Shown here: in pieces, positions 28,289 to 39,000 of the stretch | How the letters are laid out: every line of letters begins with the position of its first letter | How positions within the stretch are numbered: position 1 is the first letter of the stretch | Assembly: GCA_041861885.1 (NCBI GenBank) | Contig: JBGVUE010000001.1 | Span: 856,001 to 920,000, forward strand | DNA: 64,000 nucleotides | Source: Haloimpatiens sp. FM7315 | GTDB taxonomy: Bacteria; Bacillota; Clostridia; Clostridiales; Clostridiaceae | Direction of reading: 5' to 3' | Notes under the pieces: generated by a model | Databases searched by the model: none | What the model saw: only the letters and a program-made list of their open reading frames with translations | Told to the model about the DNA's origin: nothing | Made by a program: the position numbers and the translations under genes

Positions 28289-28330
28289 TTAATTCATAAA
28301 GGTTTCTAAGGCGTTTAAAAAAATCAAAAT

Positions 28331-28383
28331 TTGTAACCACCTGTAAGTGGCTTAAAAGCTCTACGTACAGGCGGTTACGCTTT
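28331..28383 (+). repeat. Hairpin repeat, copy 2 (terminator-like)
   Basis: Thirteen-base stem (GTAACCACCTGTA with TACAGGCGGTTAC, one mismatch), inner GGCTTAAAAGCTC hairpin, then GCTTTTT. It shares stem and loop with the element at 13838. Both sit at the downstream edge of an accessory module. Confidence 0.65.
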
Positions 28384-28504
28384 TTGATAAACAGCTAATT
28401 ACTTTCTATATATAACCTTTAAATTTTCGTAAGAAAAAAGTTAAAATTAAAAATTTATTTTCATATAAAATATTACTCATAAAGTAGTTAAGGAGTTGGT
28501 ATAT

Positions 28505-30465
28505 ATGAAGATAAAAGCAAAAAGGTTTATGGCGATATTTTTAAGTAGTATTATTATAATGTTAGGAATAAGTTCGAATATTTCTGCCACAGAAATAGAT
28601 AGTACAAAGAAAATTAATAAAAAACATCTAGAAGTAAACAATAGTCAAGATTTACAAAAATTTATGGATGAATTTTTTAATAAGAATATGAAGAAGTATT
28701 CAATTCCAGGCTCAGCTATAGTTGTTGTTAAAGATGGTAAAGAAGTATTTAAAAAGGGATATGGATATAGTGATATGAAACAGAAAACATTAGTAGATCC
28801 TGATAAGACTATATTTCCAGCTGCTTCTGTAAGTAAACTTTTTACAGCAACAGCTATAATGAAACTACAGGAAGAAGGAAAAATAGACTTAAATAAAAAT
28901 ATTGATAAATATATAAAACCCTATAAAGTAATAAATAATTATAAAGAACAGGTAACATGCAGAAACTTATTAACTCATTCTAGTGGGGTTGATGAAGCCA
29001 GCGAACTTAATGGCAATACAAGAGATGAAAAATCAATAAAATCACAAGAGTATTATTTTGATAATCATATACCTATAGTAGTAAGAAAGCCTAATACCGT
29101 TAGTAGATATTCTAATCAGGGATATAATCTTTTAGGATATATTATAGAAAAGGTCTCTGGTATGAGCTATGAAGAATATATAAAGAAAAACATATTAGAA
29201 CCTCTAAAAATGGATAGTAGCTTAGTTAGATTAAAAAATAATAATACAACTAAGAGTTATGGTTATGGCGGTACAGATGGAACTTATAATGAAAGTCCTT
29301 TAGCTTATCAATACACATCTGGATCTGCAGGAATAAATGCAACAGTTAAAGATATGAAAAATTTCATGATAGCTCATTTAAATAATGGAGAGTTTCAAGG
29401 AAATAGACTTTTAAATAAAAAAACATCAATAATGATGAAGAATAAACAGTTTTCAAATGACAATAGCTTATCTGGAATGGGTTATGGATTTATAAGAAGC
29501 AACAGAAATGGACAAGAAATATTAAAACATGAAGGTGCATTACCATCAGGAAGCACTACTACATTATTTTTAATGCCAAAAGAAGGATTAGGAATATATA
29601 TAGCAACAAATTCATTAAATCCACTTCCATTTAATTTTGAAGAAGAGTTCTTAAATTCTTTTTATCCTAACAAAAATAATAATTTTAATGAAATAAAGCC
29701 AAATCCAGCTAAAGATTTTAGCAAATATGAAGGAACTTATAGAAGTTATGATGGAATAGCAAAGAGTAATATTATGAAGATTGGTTTTTTATTTGACTCT
29801 TCAATGGATATGAAAATTAAGGATAACAAAGATGGTACATTAACCCTCAATGAATATACATCTGCTAAAGAAGAAGTTACTACAACTCTTGTTCAGAAGA
29901 AAGATGGCGTGTTTGCAAGGAAAGATGGTAGAGGAGACTTTGCATTTAAGACAGATATAAATAGCAAGGTAACTTATGCATTTAATGATGTAAGCCATAA
30001 TTCCTTTGAAAAGATAAGTTTTTTGAAGGAAGAGCTTTTAATATAGCTATATTTGTTATAGCAATGATTATATTTATTATAAACATAATTAGAACAGTTA
30101 TTTTATTTATAAAAAGAAAGGTTAAAAAAACAGGGTACAAAAGTTGTAGAAGTATTAAAATAATTAAGGAAACAAACCTAGTTAGTAATATTCTTAATAT
30201 AGCTGGAATTGTTGGAACAGTTATAATGGCAATGACCATGATTAGTATTAATGATTTTACATTTGCATATTTACTTTATACATTTTTAGGATTTTTAATA
30301 GTATCAACAATTTTAAGTATTTGTGGCTTAATCGATTTGATATATATCTGGGTCAAAAATAGAGTCAAAACATCTGAAAAAATTTATTTTACAAGCTTAA
30401 CTATAACTAATTTTATTTTCATATGGTTTATATATTATTTTAATCTTTTAGGATTAAAAATATAA
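28505..30465 (+). CDS. Membrane-anchored serine hydrolase, class C beta-lactamase/PBP fold (frameshifted)
   Basis: ATG 28505 with AGGAG. A signal peptide (about residues 1-30) is followed by a beta-lactamase-type domain with SxxK (PAASVSKLFTA), YxN (SRYSNQGYN) and a late HEGALPSG block (HxG in place of KTG), then a beta-rich domain. The frame breaks at six T's (30019-30024); seven join FEKISFFEGRAFNIAIF to a C-terminal region with four or five membrane helices, giving about 653 residues. Likely an envelope esterase or peptidase that counters cell-wall antibiotics. It precedes a two-component system. Confidence 0.82.
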
Positions 30466-30538
30466 CAAAATACACTGATTATCTTAGAATATGGTATAAT
30501 TTCATTTATATTAGTTGTGTAACAGGAGTGATAGCAGT

Positions 30539-31234
30539 ATGTTTAATGTACTTATTGTAGATGATGAAGTAGAAATAATTGAACTTATGGAAGTATACCT
30601 ACTAAATGATGGATATAAGGTGTTTAAAGCTACAAATGGGTTAGATGCACTTAATATAATTAATAAAGAAAAGATTCATCTTGTGATTTTAGATATAATG
30701 TTGCCAGAAATGAATGGGCTGCAGGTTTGTATGAAGATTAGAAAAGAGTATAATATTCCAATTATAATGGTTAGTGCAAAAGGACAAGAAATGGATAAAA
30801 TACAAGGCTTATCTACGGGAGCAGACGACTATATAGTAAAACCATTTAGCACAATGGAATTATTAGCTAGAGTAAAAGCTCAAATAAGAAGATATATATA
30901 TCTTAATGAAAATAATAAGCAAATTGATAATAAAGATATTATTGAAATAAAAGGTATTACTATAAACAAAAGAAATCATAAAGTTCATTTATTTGGGACA
31001 GAGTTAAAATTAACTCCAACAGAATATAAAATATTGTTATTATTATCCAGTAATAGTGGAAAAGTATTTAGTGCTGAAGAGATATTTAAAGAGATTTGGA
31101 GAGAAAAATATTTTGAAGGGAACAATACTGTTATGGCTCATATATGGAGATTAAGAGAAAAATTAGAGGATAATCCTAAGGAAGCGAAGATAGTAGAGAC
31201 TGTGTGGGGAGTTGGATATAAAATTGAAGAGTAG
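30539..31234 (+). CDS. OmpR-family response regulator
   Basis: About 231 residues from ATG 30539 (AGGAG upstream). Receiver domain with IVDDEVEIIEL, phospho-Asp in VILDIMLPEMNG and Lys in VKPFST; winged helix with LTPTEYKILLLLS and VMAHIWRLREKLED. The overall form is close to VanR/BaeR-type regulators. It overlaps the kinase gene, and the serine hydrolase gene upstream is a likely target. Confidence 0.92.
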   Translation: MFNVLIVDDEVEIIELMEVYLLNDGYKVFKATNGLDALNIINKEKIHLVILDIMLPEMNGLQVCMKIRKEYNIPIIMVSAKGQEMDKIQGLSTGADDYIVKPFSTMELLARVKAQIRRYIYLNENNKQIDNKDIIEIKGITINKRNHKVHLFGTELKLTPTEYKILLLLSSNSGKVFSAEEIFKEIWREKYFEGNNTVMAHIWRLREKLEDNPKEAKIVETVWGVGYKIEE

Positions 31235-32312
31235 TATTAAATATAACATTATTATAAACTTTTTTGTAGCCATGGTATTATCAATAATATTAACATTAAT
31301 AATGGCCTTTTCAGTAATTATGGAGTTACATATTTTTCAGCCAAGCCTTTATATGAAGTTTATTAATGCATATAATAAAAATAGTGTATTTATGTTAGAG
31401 TTTACTATGGTTATTTTTATAGTTTTTATAGTGTTAATGTGTTTTATATTTGTAAAAAGGATGAATAAAATTACTGATTACATAGAAGAAATATCCCAAA
31501 ATGTAAATAGAGTAGCTAATGGGAATATGGATATAGACATACCTATTAGATCAGAAAATGAGTTAGGTTTATTAGCTTTAGATGTTAATAAAATGGCATA
31601 TAGCATAAAAGAGCTTATGACAAAAGAGAGACAGTGGGAAAAGCAGAAGAATAATTTGATTACAAATTTATCACATGATTTAAGAACTCCGCTTACATCA
31701 GTTGTTGGTTTTTTAGAGTTGATACAAAAGAAAAAATATAAAAATGATGATGAGTTAACTCATTACCTTGAAATATCATTGAATAAAGCGAGGAAATTAA
31801 AGGGTTCAGTGAGTAAGCTTTTTGAATTTACAAAGTTAAGTAATGGAGATATAAAAATAAATACATCTAATATATCCTTACATCAATTGATAGAACAAGT
31901 TGCTATTGGATTCATACCAGATTTTGAAAGTAATGGTATGGAGTATAGAGTATTTTCAAAAGATACAGGATTAATTATAAATGGAGATGCTATTTTACTA
32001 GCTAGAGCATTTGAAAACATAATATCTAATGCTATTAAGTATGGAAGTGACGGAAAATATTTAGATATACATATAGAAAAAGAAGATAATATGGCTGTAG
32101 TTAGTTTTATAAATTATGGAGAAATAATAGAAGAAAAAAATGTGAATAATTTATTTCAAAGACTATACAGGGTAGAAAAATCTTGTGACAAAAAAGAGGG
32201 AACAGGACTTGGACTTGCTATTGTAAAAACAGTAGTAGACTTACATAAAGGTGACATTGATATTATGAGTTCTAAATCAAAAACAGAATTTAAAATAAAA
32301 TTACCATTTTAG
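31212..32312 (+). CDS. Sensor histidine kinase
   Basis: About 366 residues; TTG at 31212 or 31224, both inside the regulator gene. Two membrane helices (about 13-40 and 60-82), HAMP (ITDYIEEISQNVNRVANG), H-box NLSHDLRTPLTSVVGFL, N-box FENIISNAIKYGS and G2 box EGTGLGLAIVKTVVDL. The short external loop resembles VanS-type sensors. Confidence 0.9.
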   Translation: MDIKLKSSIKYNIIINFFVAMVLSIILTLIMAFSVIMELHIFQPSLYMKFINAYNKNSVFMLEFTMVIFIVFIVLMCFIFVKRMNKITDYIEEISQNVNRVANGNMDIDIPIRSENELGLLALDVNKMAYSIKELMTKERQWEKQKNNLITNLSHDLRTPLTSVVGFLELIQKKKYKNDDELTHYLEISLNKARKLKGSVSKLFEFTKLSNGDIKINTSNISLHQLIEQVAIGFIPDFESNGMEYRVFSKDTGLIINGDAILLARAFENIISNAIKYGSDGKYLDIHIEKEDNMAVVSFINYGEIIEEKNVNNLFQRLYRVEKSCDKKEGTGLGLAIVKTVVDLHKGDIDIMSSKSKTEFKIKLPF

Positions 32313-32389
32313 CAATTATTCTCACCTTTAATAGTGTGGATTCTAATTAAATGTCTGTGTACCAAAAGGTATGCACAGTGCTGTTAGAG

Positions 32390-32418
32390 GTTGCTGAATA
32401 AAATAATTATTCAGCAAC
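32390..32418. terminator. Hairpin between converging genes
   Basis: GTTGCTGAATAA pairs perfectly with TTATTCAGCAAC over a 5-base loop. There is no long T-tract, so termination is likely but not certain. Confidence 0.55.
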
Positions 32419-32435
32419 TGCTCAATTTAGTTTAC

Positions 32436-34109
32436 TTAAGCATTACTTGTGCCTTTAACAAACGAATTATTTTCTTTACCAGGAGTTCTCTTTTTATCAC
32501 TAAATAATGCAAAAAGTATGCCTGGCAAAAGAATTACAGCACTGACTTTAAATGTAAAACTAAAAGATTTAACAGTATAAGTCAAAAATGTATCTTGAAT
32601 ATTAGGTATAATTTTTTTGGCTTCTTTCTTTTGAGCTTCAAAACTTTCTTTGATTTTATCTTGAGCCATCGCTGGAGAAGAAGCTAGCACAGCAGTTCCT
32701 TTTTTATCAATTGTGCTTAGTATTTCTGAAATATTAACATTTTTATTGCTACCTGATTTGATAGAAGAAATCATTTGTTGCTTGGTTTCATTATCAAATA
32801 CAGTGTTATTCTGTATTGTTTTCAAAGCAGAGTCTTTAGCATCAGACATCTGGGTAGTCATATTTGATGTAAATATAGTTAAAAATAAGGCAACTCCAAG
32901 TACAGTTCCAAGTGTTCTTGTCATATTATTTATTCCTGAAGCTATTCCTATTTTATCTACAGGAACGTTAGCCATTGTAGAACCTATTAGCGTTGCCATG
33001 CTTAAGCCTGTACCAGAACCAGCAACAATTAATCTTAAAATAATATCTATATTTGAAGAATTTTGAGTAAGAGAACTATTTAAGTAACAAGAGACACTAA
33101 GTAAAAGAATCCCCAATGCACTAGTTAACCTGCTGCCTAATTTTTTTGTCAAAATAGTCGCTAATATTGAAAAAATCATTGAAGTTAAGGACATAGTTGA
33201 AATAATAAGTCCTGCTGACAATTGATTTAGTCCTTTAACCTGAATTAGGAAAAAAGATAGCAAATAGGTACCAGATATCATACCAAGTCCCAGTAAGAAT
33301 AGAGTAATCGAGCCATTTGTAAATGGTACAGATTTAAATAAACTAAGAGGAACCATGGGCTCCTTAACTTTTAGTTCAATAATAACAAATAGTATAAGGG
33401 CTATAGCAGAAACTGCAAATAGGGAAAGGGTAAAGCTTGAAGTCCAGCCTTTTTCATTAGCCTTCATTAATGTGAAAGTTAAGCAAAACATAGCAATTGA
33501 GATTGTTATAATTCCCCCAAAGTCTATACTTTTACTTGCAGTTGGGTCATAAGATTCTTTTATGAATTTCATAGTTAATAGTATACAAATACAACCTATA
33601 GGTATATTAATAAAGAAAATACATCTCCAATTAAAAAATTGAGTTATTATACCACCAATCAATGGTCCACTTGCAGCAGCAAGACCGGCAAAAGCTCCCC
33701 AAAGTGCCATAATAGTTCTTCTCTTTTCTGGTGGGAATATTTCAAGAGAAAGAGGCGCTGAAATAGTCACAACAAAAGCTGCAGCTAGCCCTTGAATTGT
33801 TCTAAATAATATAAGTGCTTGAAGTGAATTCGAAACACCACATAGTAGTGAAGATATAGTAAATAAAAATACTCCAAAAGTAAACAGTTTTTTTCTACCA
33901 AATTGATCAGAAAGTCTTGAAGCAGTTACTAGAATAACTGCAGTAGCTAGATTATAGGCATTTACCACCCAAGAAATATGAGCCATATTAGTATTAAAGT
34001 ATTCGGTGATTTTAGGCAAAGTGATATTTACCACTGTTGTATCTAATAATGCCATAAAAAACCCTAAAATAATAGCTATAAAAGAAATGTTTTGATGTTT
34101 TTTGTTCAT
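32436..34109 (-). CDS. DHA2-family (EmrB/QacA) multidrug efflux MFS transporter
   Basis: Protein of 557 residues with about 14 membrane helices. Motif A is SRLSDQFGRKKLFTFG, motif D1-like ALLDTTVVNITLPKI, and the family C-motif region GPLIGGIITQFFNWR. A long extracellular loop lies before the last helix, as in this subfamily. A PadR-type regulator is encoded upstream on the same strand, with matching operators before each gene. Confidence 0.92.
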   Translation of the reverse strand: MNKKHQNISFIAIILGFFMALLDTTVVNITLPKITEYFNTNMAHISWVVNAYNLATAVILVTASRLSDQFGRKKLFTFGVFLFTISSLLCGVSNSLQALILFRTIQGLAAAFVVTISAPLSLEIFPPEKRRTIMALWGAFAGLAAASGPLIGGIITQFFNWRCIFFINIPIGCICILLTMKFIKESYDPTASKSIDFGGIITISIAMFCLTFTLMKANEKGWTSSFTLSLFAVSAIALILFVIIELKVKEPMVPLSLFKSVPFTNGSITLFLLGLGMISGTYLLSFFLIQVKGLNQLSAGLIISTMSLTSMIFSILATILTKKLGSRLTSALGILLLSVSCYLNSSLTQNSSNIDIILRLIVAGSGTGLSMATLIGSTMANVPVDKIGIASGINNMTRTLGTVLGVALFLTIFTSNMTTQMSDAKDSALKTIQNNTVFDNETKQQMISSIKSGSNKNVNISEILSTIDKKGTAVLASSPAMAQDKIKESFEAQKKEAKKIIPNIQDTFLTYTVKSFSFTFKVSAVILLPGILFALFSDKKRTPGKENNSFVKGTSNA

Positions 34110-34153
34110 AAGATAAACCTCCTAAATAATATTAAATATATTAGTATATATTA

Positions 34154-34176
34154 AACTACTATAAATTATAGTAGTT
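34154..34176 (-). promoter_or_regulatory. PadR-type operator before the efflux gene
   Basis: A 23-base near-perfect palindrome whose arms are AACTACTATAA and TTATAGTAGTT. The same motif, two bases different over 21, lies before the regulator gene at 34780. Confidence 0.7.
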
Positions 34177-34227
34177 GGGTGAAAAAAATGTCTCTCAATA
34201 TAAGTAGTTATTAGAGACATTAAATCA

Positions 34228-34757
34228 TTAATCATAATAATCAAAAACTTTTTCAGACCATTTTTCTAAAATGCCATAAAATTCGTTATATAAATCTAAT
34301 ATAAGAAATTCAGAGACCGGATTTTTCTTTGTGTAGTTTTTCTCGATTATAAACTGATTTAGCAAAAGATCTACGTTCTTGTACCTTTTCTTTGAAGTTT
34401 TTAAGATATTCTTTTCTTTTTTCTTCTGTTAAATTTTCTATATTAACTAAAAATGCATTAAAATCTAAATAAACATTGCCTATATGTTTTGAACTTTCCT
34501 CCATTAATTCATTGAAGTATGAATTTCCTTTTTCATTCATTGAATATAATGTTTTTTCGGGCATCTCACCTTCTTTAACAGTTCTCGAATTTAAATATCC
34601 ATTATCACATAATTTAATTATATTTTTATAAATTGACGGGTTACTGATTTTTAACCACTTGGTAATATTCCAGACATCAAATTCTTTAACCATTTCATAG
34701 GCACTTTTTTCTTGGTTCTTTAAATAGCCAAGTATTATTAAATTTATTGAAGACATT
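34228..34757 (-). CDS. PadR-family regulator (frameshifted near C-terminus)
   Basis: Winged-helix repressor. It starts at ATG 34757 behind GGTGGTG (an upstream ATG at 34771 has no RBS). The N-terminal SINLIILGYLKNQEKSAYEM and the wing with IYKNIIKLCDNGYL are typical of PadR, followed by a helical dimer domain. The frame breaks at five T's (34322-34326); a two-base gain or one-base loss continues with PVSEFLILDLYNEFYGILEK and stops at 34228, the expected length of about 177. It probably represses itself and the efflux gene. Confidence 0.82.
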
Positions 34758-34779
34758 TTAATCACCACCATTTATTATA

Positions 34780-34800
34780 CTACTGTAAAGTATAGTAGTG
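34780..34800 (-). promoter_or_regulatory. PadR-type operator before the regulator gene
   Basis: ACTACTGTAAAGTATAGTAG followed by T, an imperfect palindrome nearly identical to the one at 34155. The pair supports autoregulation plus control of the pump. Confidence 0.7.
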
Positions 34801-34875
34801 TGCAATATATTTGTCAATATGGAATTTGGTAAAATTATTTTAAACTGATACAATAGAAAAGCCTTAAAATAGGCT

Positions 34876-35075
34876 CTATAAAAATACTTTTATATCATTT
34901 AGTTCTAAGATATCAATATTGCAGTCAATAGGTTGTATACTATTCTTTGATTGAATTTTTGGTACAGATTCATTATATTGAGAAATTTTAAAAGGTTCTT
35001 TGCAATTCTTGCTATAATTATTTCTATAAAAAACAGGGCTTATATTATAATAATTTTTAAATGCACGTGAATAAA
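34876..35075 (-). pseudogene. C-terminal remnant of an AraC-family regulator
   Basis: Minus-strand open stretch reading FYSRAFKNYYNISPVFYRNN, the diagnostic second-helix block of AraC/XylS proteins, then a tail to a TAG at 34876. The rest of the gene is missing upstream, where an unrelated promoter begins. It is clearly a relic. Confidence 0.65.
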
Positions 35076-35077
35076 AC

Positions 35078-35106
35078 TTAAGATGAAATTAAGATCATTT
35101 TAAAAC
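35078..35106 (+). promoter_or_regulatory. Three TTAAGAT-like repeats at 11-base spacing
   Basis: TTAAGAT (35078), TTAAGAT (35089) and TTAAAAC (35100) are exactly one helical turn apart, typical of OmpR-family regulator binding. They lie about 100 bases before the broken ABC ATPase gene. The regulator at 30539 is a candidate partner. Confidence 0.5.
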
Positions 35107-35207
35107 CATGTTAATATCATAAATGTACAATCTAACTGAAATTAAATTTAGAAGCTTATAAGATTAATAATCTTATAGGACGGTGGGAGGTAATTTTTAT
35201 AAATATA

Positions 35208-35445
35208 ATGGAAGTTAGAAATGTAAGAAAGGTATATGGTTCAAAACATGGTGGAAGTAAATCGAAGGCTCTAAATGGAGTAAGTTTTTCTGTTCAAAAT
35301 GGAGAATTCTTAGGCATTATGGGACCTTCAGGGGCTGGTAAATCAACATTGTTAAATGTAATATCAACCATTGATACACCAACTTCAGGTACAATTTCTC
35401 TAAGAGGAAAAAGTTTTTTAAATCTTAGTGAAGAAGATTCTATGG
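35208..35445 (+). pseudogene. 5' fragment of a BceA-type ABC ATPase gene
   Basis: About 79 residues with a complete Walker A (GPSGAGKSTLLN) and IDTPTSGTISLRG, ending at LNLSEED. The signature, Walker B and H-loop are missing. The frame then runs into a piece of an unrelated gene. Its promoter with three regulator repeats is still present. It appears to be the left remnant of a deleted BceAB-like operon. Confidence 0.8.
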
Positions 35446-35503
35446 AAACTATATATAATTCTATTGTTTTTGAAAAGTTGACTGATGCAGAAAGAGGAGT
35501 AGG
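35441..35503 (+). pseudogene. Fragment of the 14762-type small acidic gene
   Basis: SMETIYNSIVFEKLTDAE is nearly identical to AMETVYNSIVFEKLTDAE in the 14762 gene, and the DNA matches too, including GAGTAGGGTTT after its stop codon. An internal segment of about 80 bases is missing. It documents a second, now lost, copy of the DUF3990 module. Confidence 0.75.
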
Positions 35504-35507
35504 GTTT

Positions 35508-35624
35508 ATGAATTGTAATATTAAATCATTATATTTATGTGTTATTGACATGGAAAGAGCAATTTTATTTTATGAATCATTTTTTGAACAAAATTTAAAC
35601 CAATGGGCTTGGAGTTTTAGATGA
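35508..35624 (+). pseudogene. N-terminal fragment of a VOC/glyoxalase-like protein
   Basis: ATG 35508 has a fair RBS (GAGGAG). IKSLYLCVIDMERAILFYES matches the first beta-alpha unit of VOC (glyoxalase/bleomycin-resistance) proteins, but the frame stops after 38 residues in unrelated sequence. Further fragments seem to continue to about 35660. Confidence 0.55.
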
Positions 35625-35674
35625 AGTTATAAGCTGTTTTATTACAGAAGAACTTAATCTTCGATTTAGTTAGT

Positions 35675-35714
35675 TTAACTTACTTCTCTTAAATTTTTAA
35701 GAGGAGTAAGTTAA
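35675..35714. terminator. 19-bp hairpin after the fragment mosaic
   Basis: TTAACTTACTTCTCTTAAA pairs with its complement (one G-T) at the right, closing a tiny loop. No T-tract follows on either side, so it may be a terminator relic or a regulator site. Confidence 0.45.
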
Positions 35715-36012
35715 GTTAATTATTGTAATTATATGATATAATATAAATAATATGTAATTAAATATTGTTTACTTTGGGATAATATATGTGGAAAAATGTG
35801 GATAAATTTAAACATTTAACAGAATATTATAACAATTAAATTAAAATGAAGAATATTTTTTATGGAAATTAGGGTATTTTACGGTAAACTTAAATTTTTA
35901 AGTGCTAGTTCAGATGTTATTAATTATTCTTAAGTGGTAAAATAATTATTATAGGATAAATAGTAGGGTATCCCCTTTAATAAATACCCTTATTGAGGAG
36001 AAAGGATTAAAT

Positions 36013-39000
36013 ATGATACTAAGTACACAAATCATAAAAAATTGGGTAAATGATGCTACCTTTAAGAGTGCTAAACAGTACTATGAAGGTGGTTTTGTTG
36101 AGGACTTAAAGATTGAAAACAAAAACCTAACTGGGTTTAAAAAAATAAATCTATTGAAATAAATAGTAGAGTTATATCTTTTAGTGGGTTTAATAGCTAT
36201 GAGGTTAATATTACATTAGATAGTGCTTCAAATGATGTAAGTGCGTACTGTAGCTGTGAAGATAAAAAAGATAATGCACCTTGTAAGCATGTAACTGCGG
36301 TACTTTTAAAATATATAAATGAATATCAAAGAAAGATATATGGTGAAATAAATAAGGTTAATGAAATTGACAACCTCATTGAAAGTTTAAAAAATACCAC
36401 AGATGAAAGTAGTCAGTATAAAAGAGAACTAAATCTTGAAATAAAATTTAATGATGGTAAATCCTATTTTAAGCCCTATATTGAACTAAAGCTAGGAGTA
36501 GAAAAAAATTATGTAGTAAAAAGTATGAAGAAGTTCTTATTGGCTCTTCTTGATAGAGAAATTATACAGTTCGGAAAGAATTTTTCTTACGACCCATCAC
36601 TACATAAATTTAATGAATGTGATGAAAAGATAATTGAGATGCTACTTGAAATTGTGGAAATTGAAGAAGAACACGAAAATTCAAGTAGTTTTTATAGGAC
36701 TTATGATAAACGTATTTTTGATGGTAAAAAGCTTCTTTTTACGGATAAGCTTTTATATAGATTTTTTAAATTAGCCAAAGAAAGAAATATAGATGCAGCT
36801 ATTGATGGAGAAGAATATACTAATGTTAAAATATTAGAAAGGGAGCTACCTCTTAAGTTTAAAATAGGTATGAATAAAGAAAGTATTGAACTATCTGAGG
36901 AGAACAAGGATTTAAAACCTATTGGTGGTTTTAAAAGGGTATTTTTTATAATGGAAGTTTTTATTTACCACCTAAAAACCAAGTTAAAGTATATGAGCCA
37001 ATTTTTGATTTACTTAAAAATAAAAAAATAAGAGAATTATAGTTAGCAAAAAAGAAGGAGATAAAATTGCTTCATATTTGCTTCCAGTTCTTAAAAAAGT
37101 ATCACAAGAGGTTAAAATAGATAAAAATGTTCAAGATCTGTTTTTTGAAAAAGATTTAACTATAAAGACTTATATTGACAAACAAGAAGATTTTGTTACA
37201 GCATTAGTAAAATATAAATATGAAGATATAGAAATTGACCCCTTTAAAAAAGATAGTATAAGTAGTAATAAAGGTATACTTATAAGAAATATAGAAAAAG
37301 AAGAAAATTGTGATAAAGTACTTAGAAGTTTTGGTTTTGAAAAAGATAAGAATGAATATGTTATGAAAAATGAAGGGAATATAGTGAGTTTTATTGATGA
37401 AGGACTTGAAGAGCTTCAAAATTTATCTGAGGTTTATTATTCAGATAGTTTTAGAAATATTAAGTTATATGGTAAGTCTAGTCTTAAAGCAGGAATAAAG
37501 CTAAATAGTGAAAATCTTTTGGAATTTAATTTTGAAATTGAAGGGGTAGATAGAGAGGAACTTAAAGATATTTTTAAAGCTTTAAGAGAAAAGAAAAAAT
37601 ATTATAAGCTTAAAAAAGGAGGATTTGTTTCTTTAAAGGATGAAGGAATAAAAGATATAGGTAAAGTGTTTGATTATCTTGGAATAGAAGATAAAGAGCT
37701 TTTTAATGATAAGATACTTCTTTCAAAATACAATTCGCTATATCTAGATCAGAAGATAAAAGATAAAGATATGGATTATGTAAATAGAAGCAAAGATTTT
37801 AGGGAACTTGTAAATAGTGTACGAGATATAAAAGAAATGGAATATGATTTGCCAGAACACATTGATAAAATTATGAGAAATTATCAAAAGACAGGTTTTA
37901 AATGGTTTAAAACCTTAGCACATTTTGGTTTTGGTGGGATACTTGCGGATGAAATGGGTCTTGGTAAAACTCTTCAGGCTATAGCATTTTTAGCTTCTGA
38001 AAGTGGAGAAAAACCCTCAATAGTTGTAGCTCCAACCTCCCTTTTATATAACTGGGAAGGTGAAATACAGAGATTTGCAAAAGAACTTAAAGTTATAGTA
38101 ATGTCTGGAACTAAAAACAAAAGAGAAGAGCTTATGGAAAATATTAATAAATGCGATATAGTTGTTACTTCATATCCACTTATAAGAAGGGATATAGAGG
38201 AGTATAAGAATATAGATTTTAAATATTGTATTTTAGATGAGGCTCAACAGATAAAAAATGCTGCGTCTATAAATGCAAGTTCAGTAAAGAAGATAAAAGC
38301 AGAAGGATATTTTGCACTTACTGGAACACCTATGGAAAATTCTTTAACTGAGCTATGGTCTATTTTTGATTTTATTATGCCAGGCTATCTTTTTTCTCAT
38401 AGTAAGTTTTCAAAGCTTTATGAGAGGCCAATTGTGAAAAATGATGATAAAATGGCCTTAGAGGAGCTAAATAGGCATATTAAGCCTTTTATATTAAGAA
38501 GACTTAAGAAAGATGTTTTAAAGGAACTTCCATCAAAGATTGAACATAAACTTGTGGTTGAAATGACAGAGGAACAAAAGAAACTATATGCAGCTTATTC
38601 AAATTCAGCTAAAACTGAAATTGAAAAAGAAATTTCTAATAAGGGTTTTAATAAAAGCAGAATAAAAATATTATCTATACTTACAAGGCTTAGACAAATT
38701 TGCTGCGATCCATCGGTATTTGTTGAGAATTTTAAAGGAGATAGTGGCAAAATGTTAGCTCTTTATGATCTTCTTGATGAAAGTATAAATCAGGGGCATA
38801 AAGTACTAGTGTTTTCTCAATTTACCTCTGTTCTTAAAAATATTATTAAAATTCTTGATAAAAACAATATGGAGTATTTATATCTTGATGGAAATACAAA
38901 AAGTGAAGCTAGAATGGATTTGACGAAAAAGTTTAATGAGGGAAAATTAAAAATATTTTTAATATCTTTAAAAGCAGGAGGCACAGGGCTAAACCTTACA

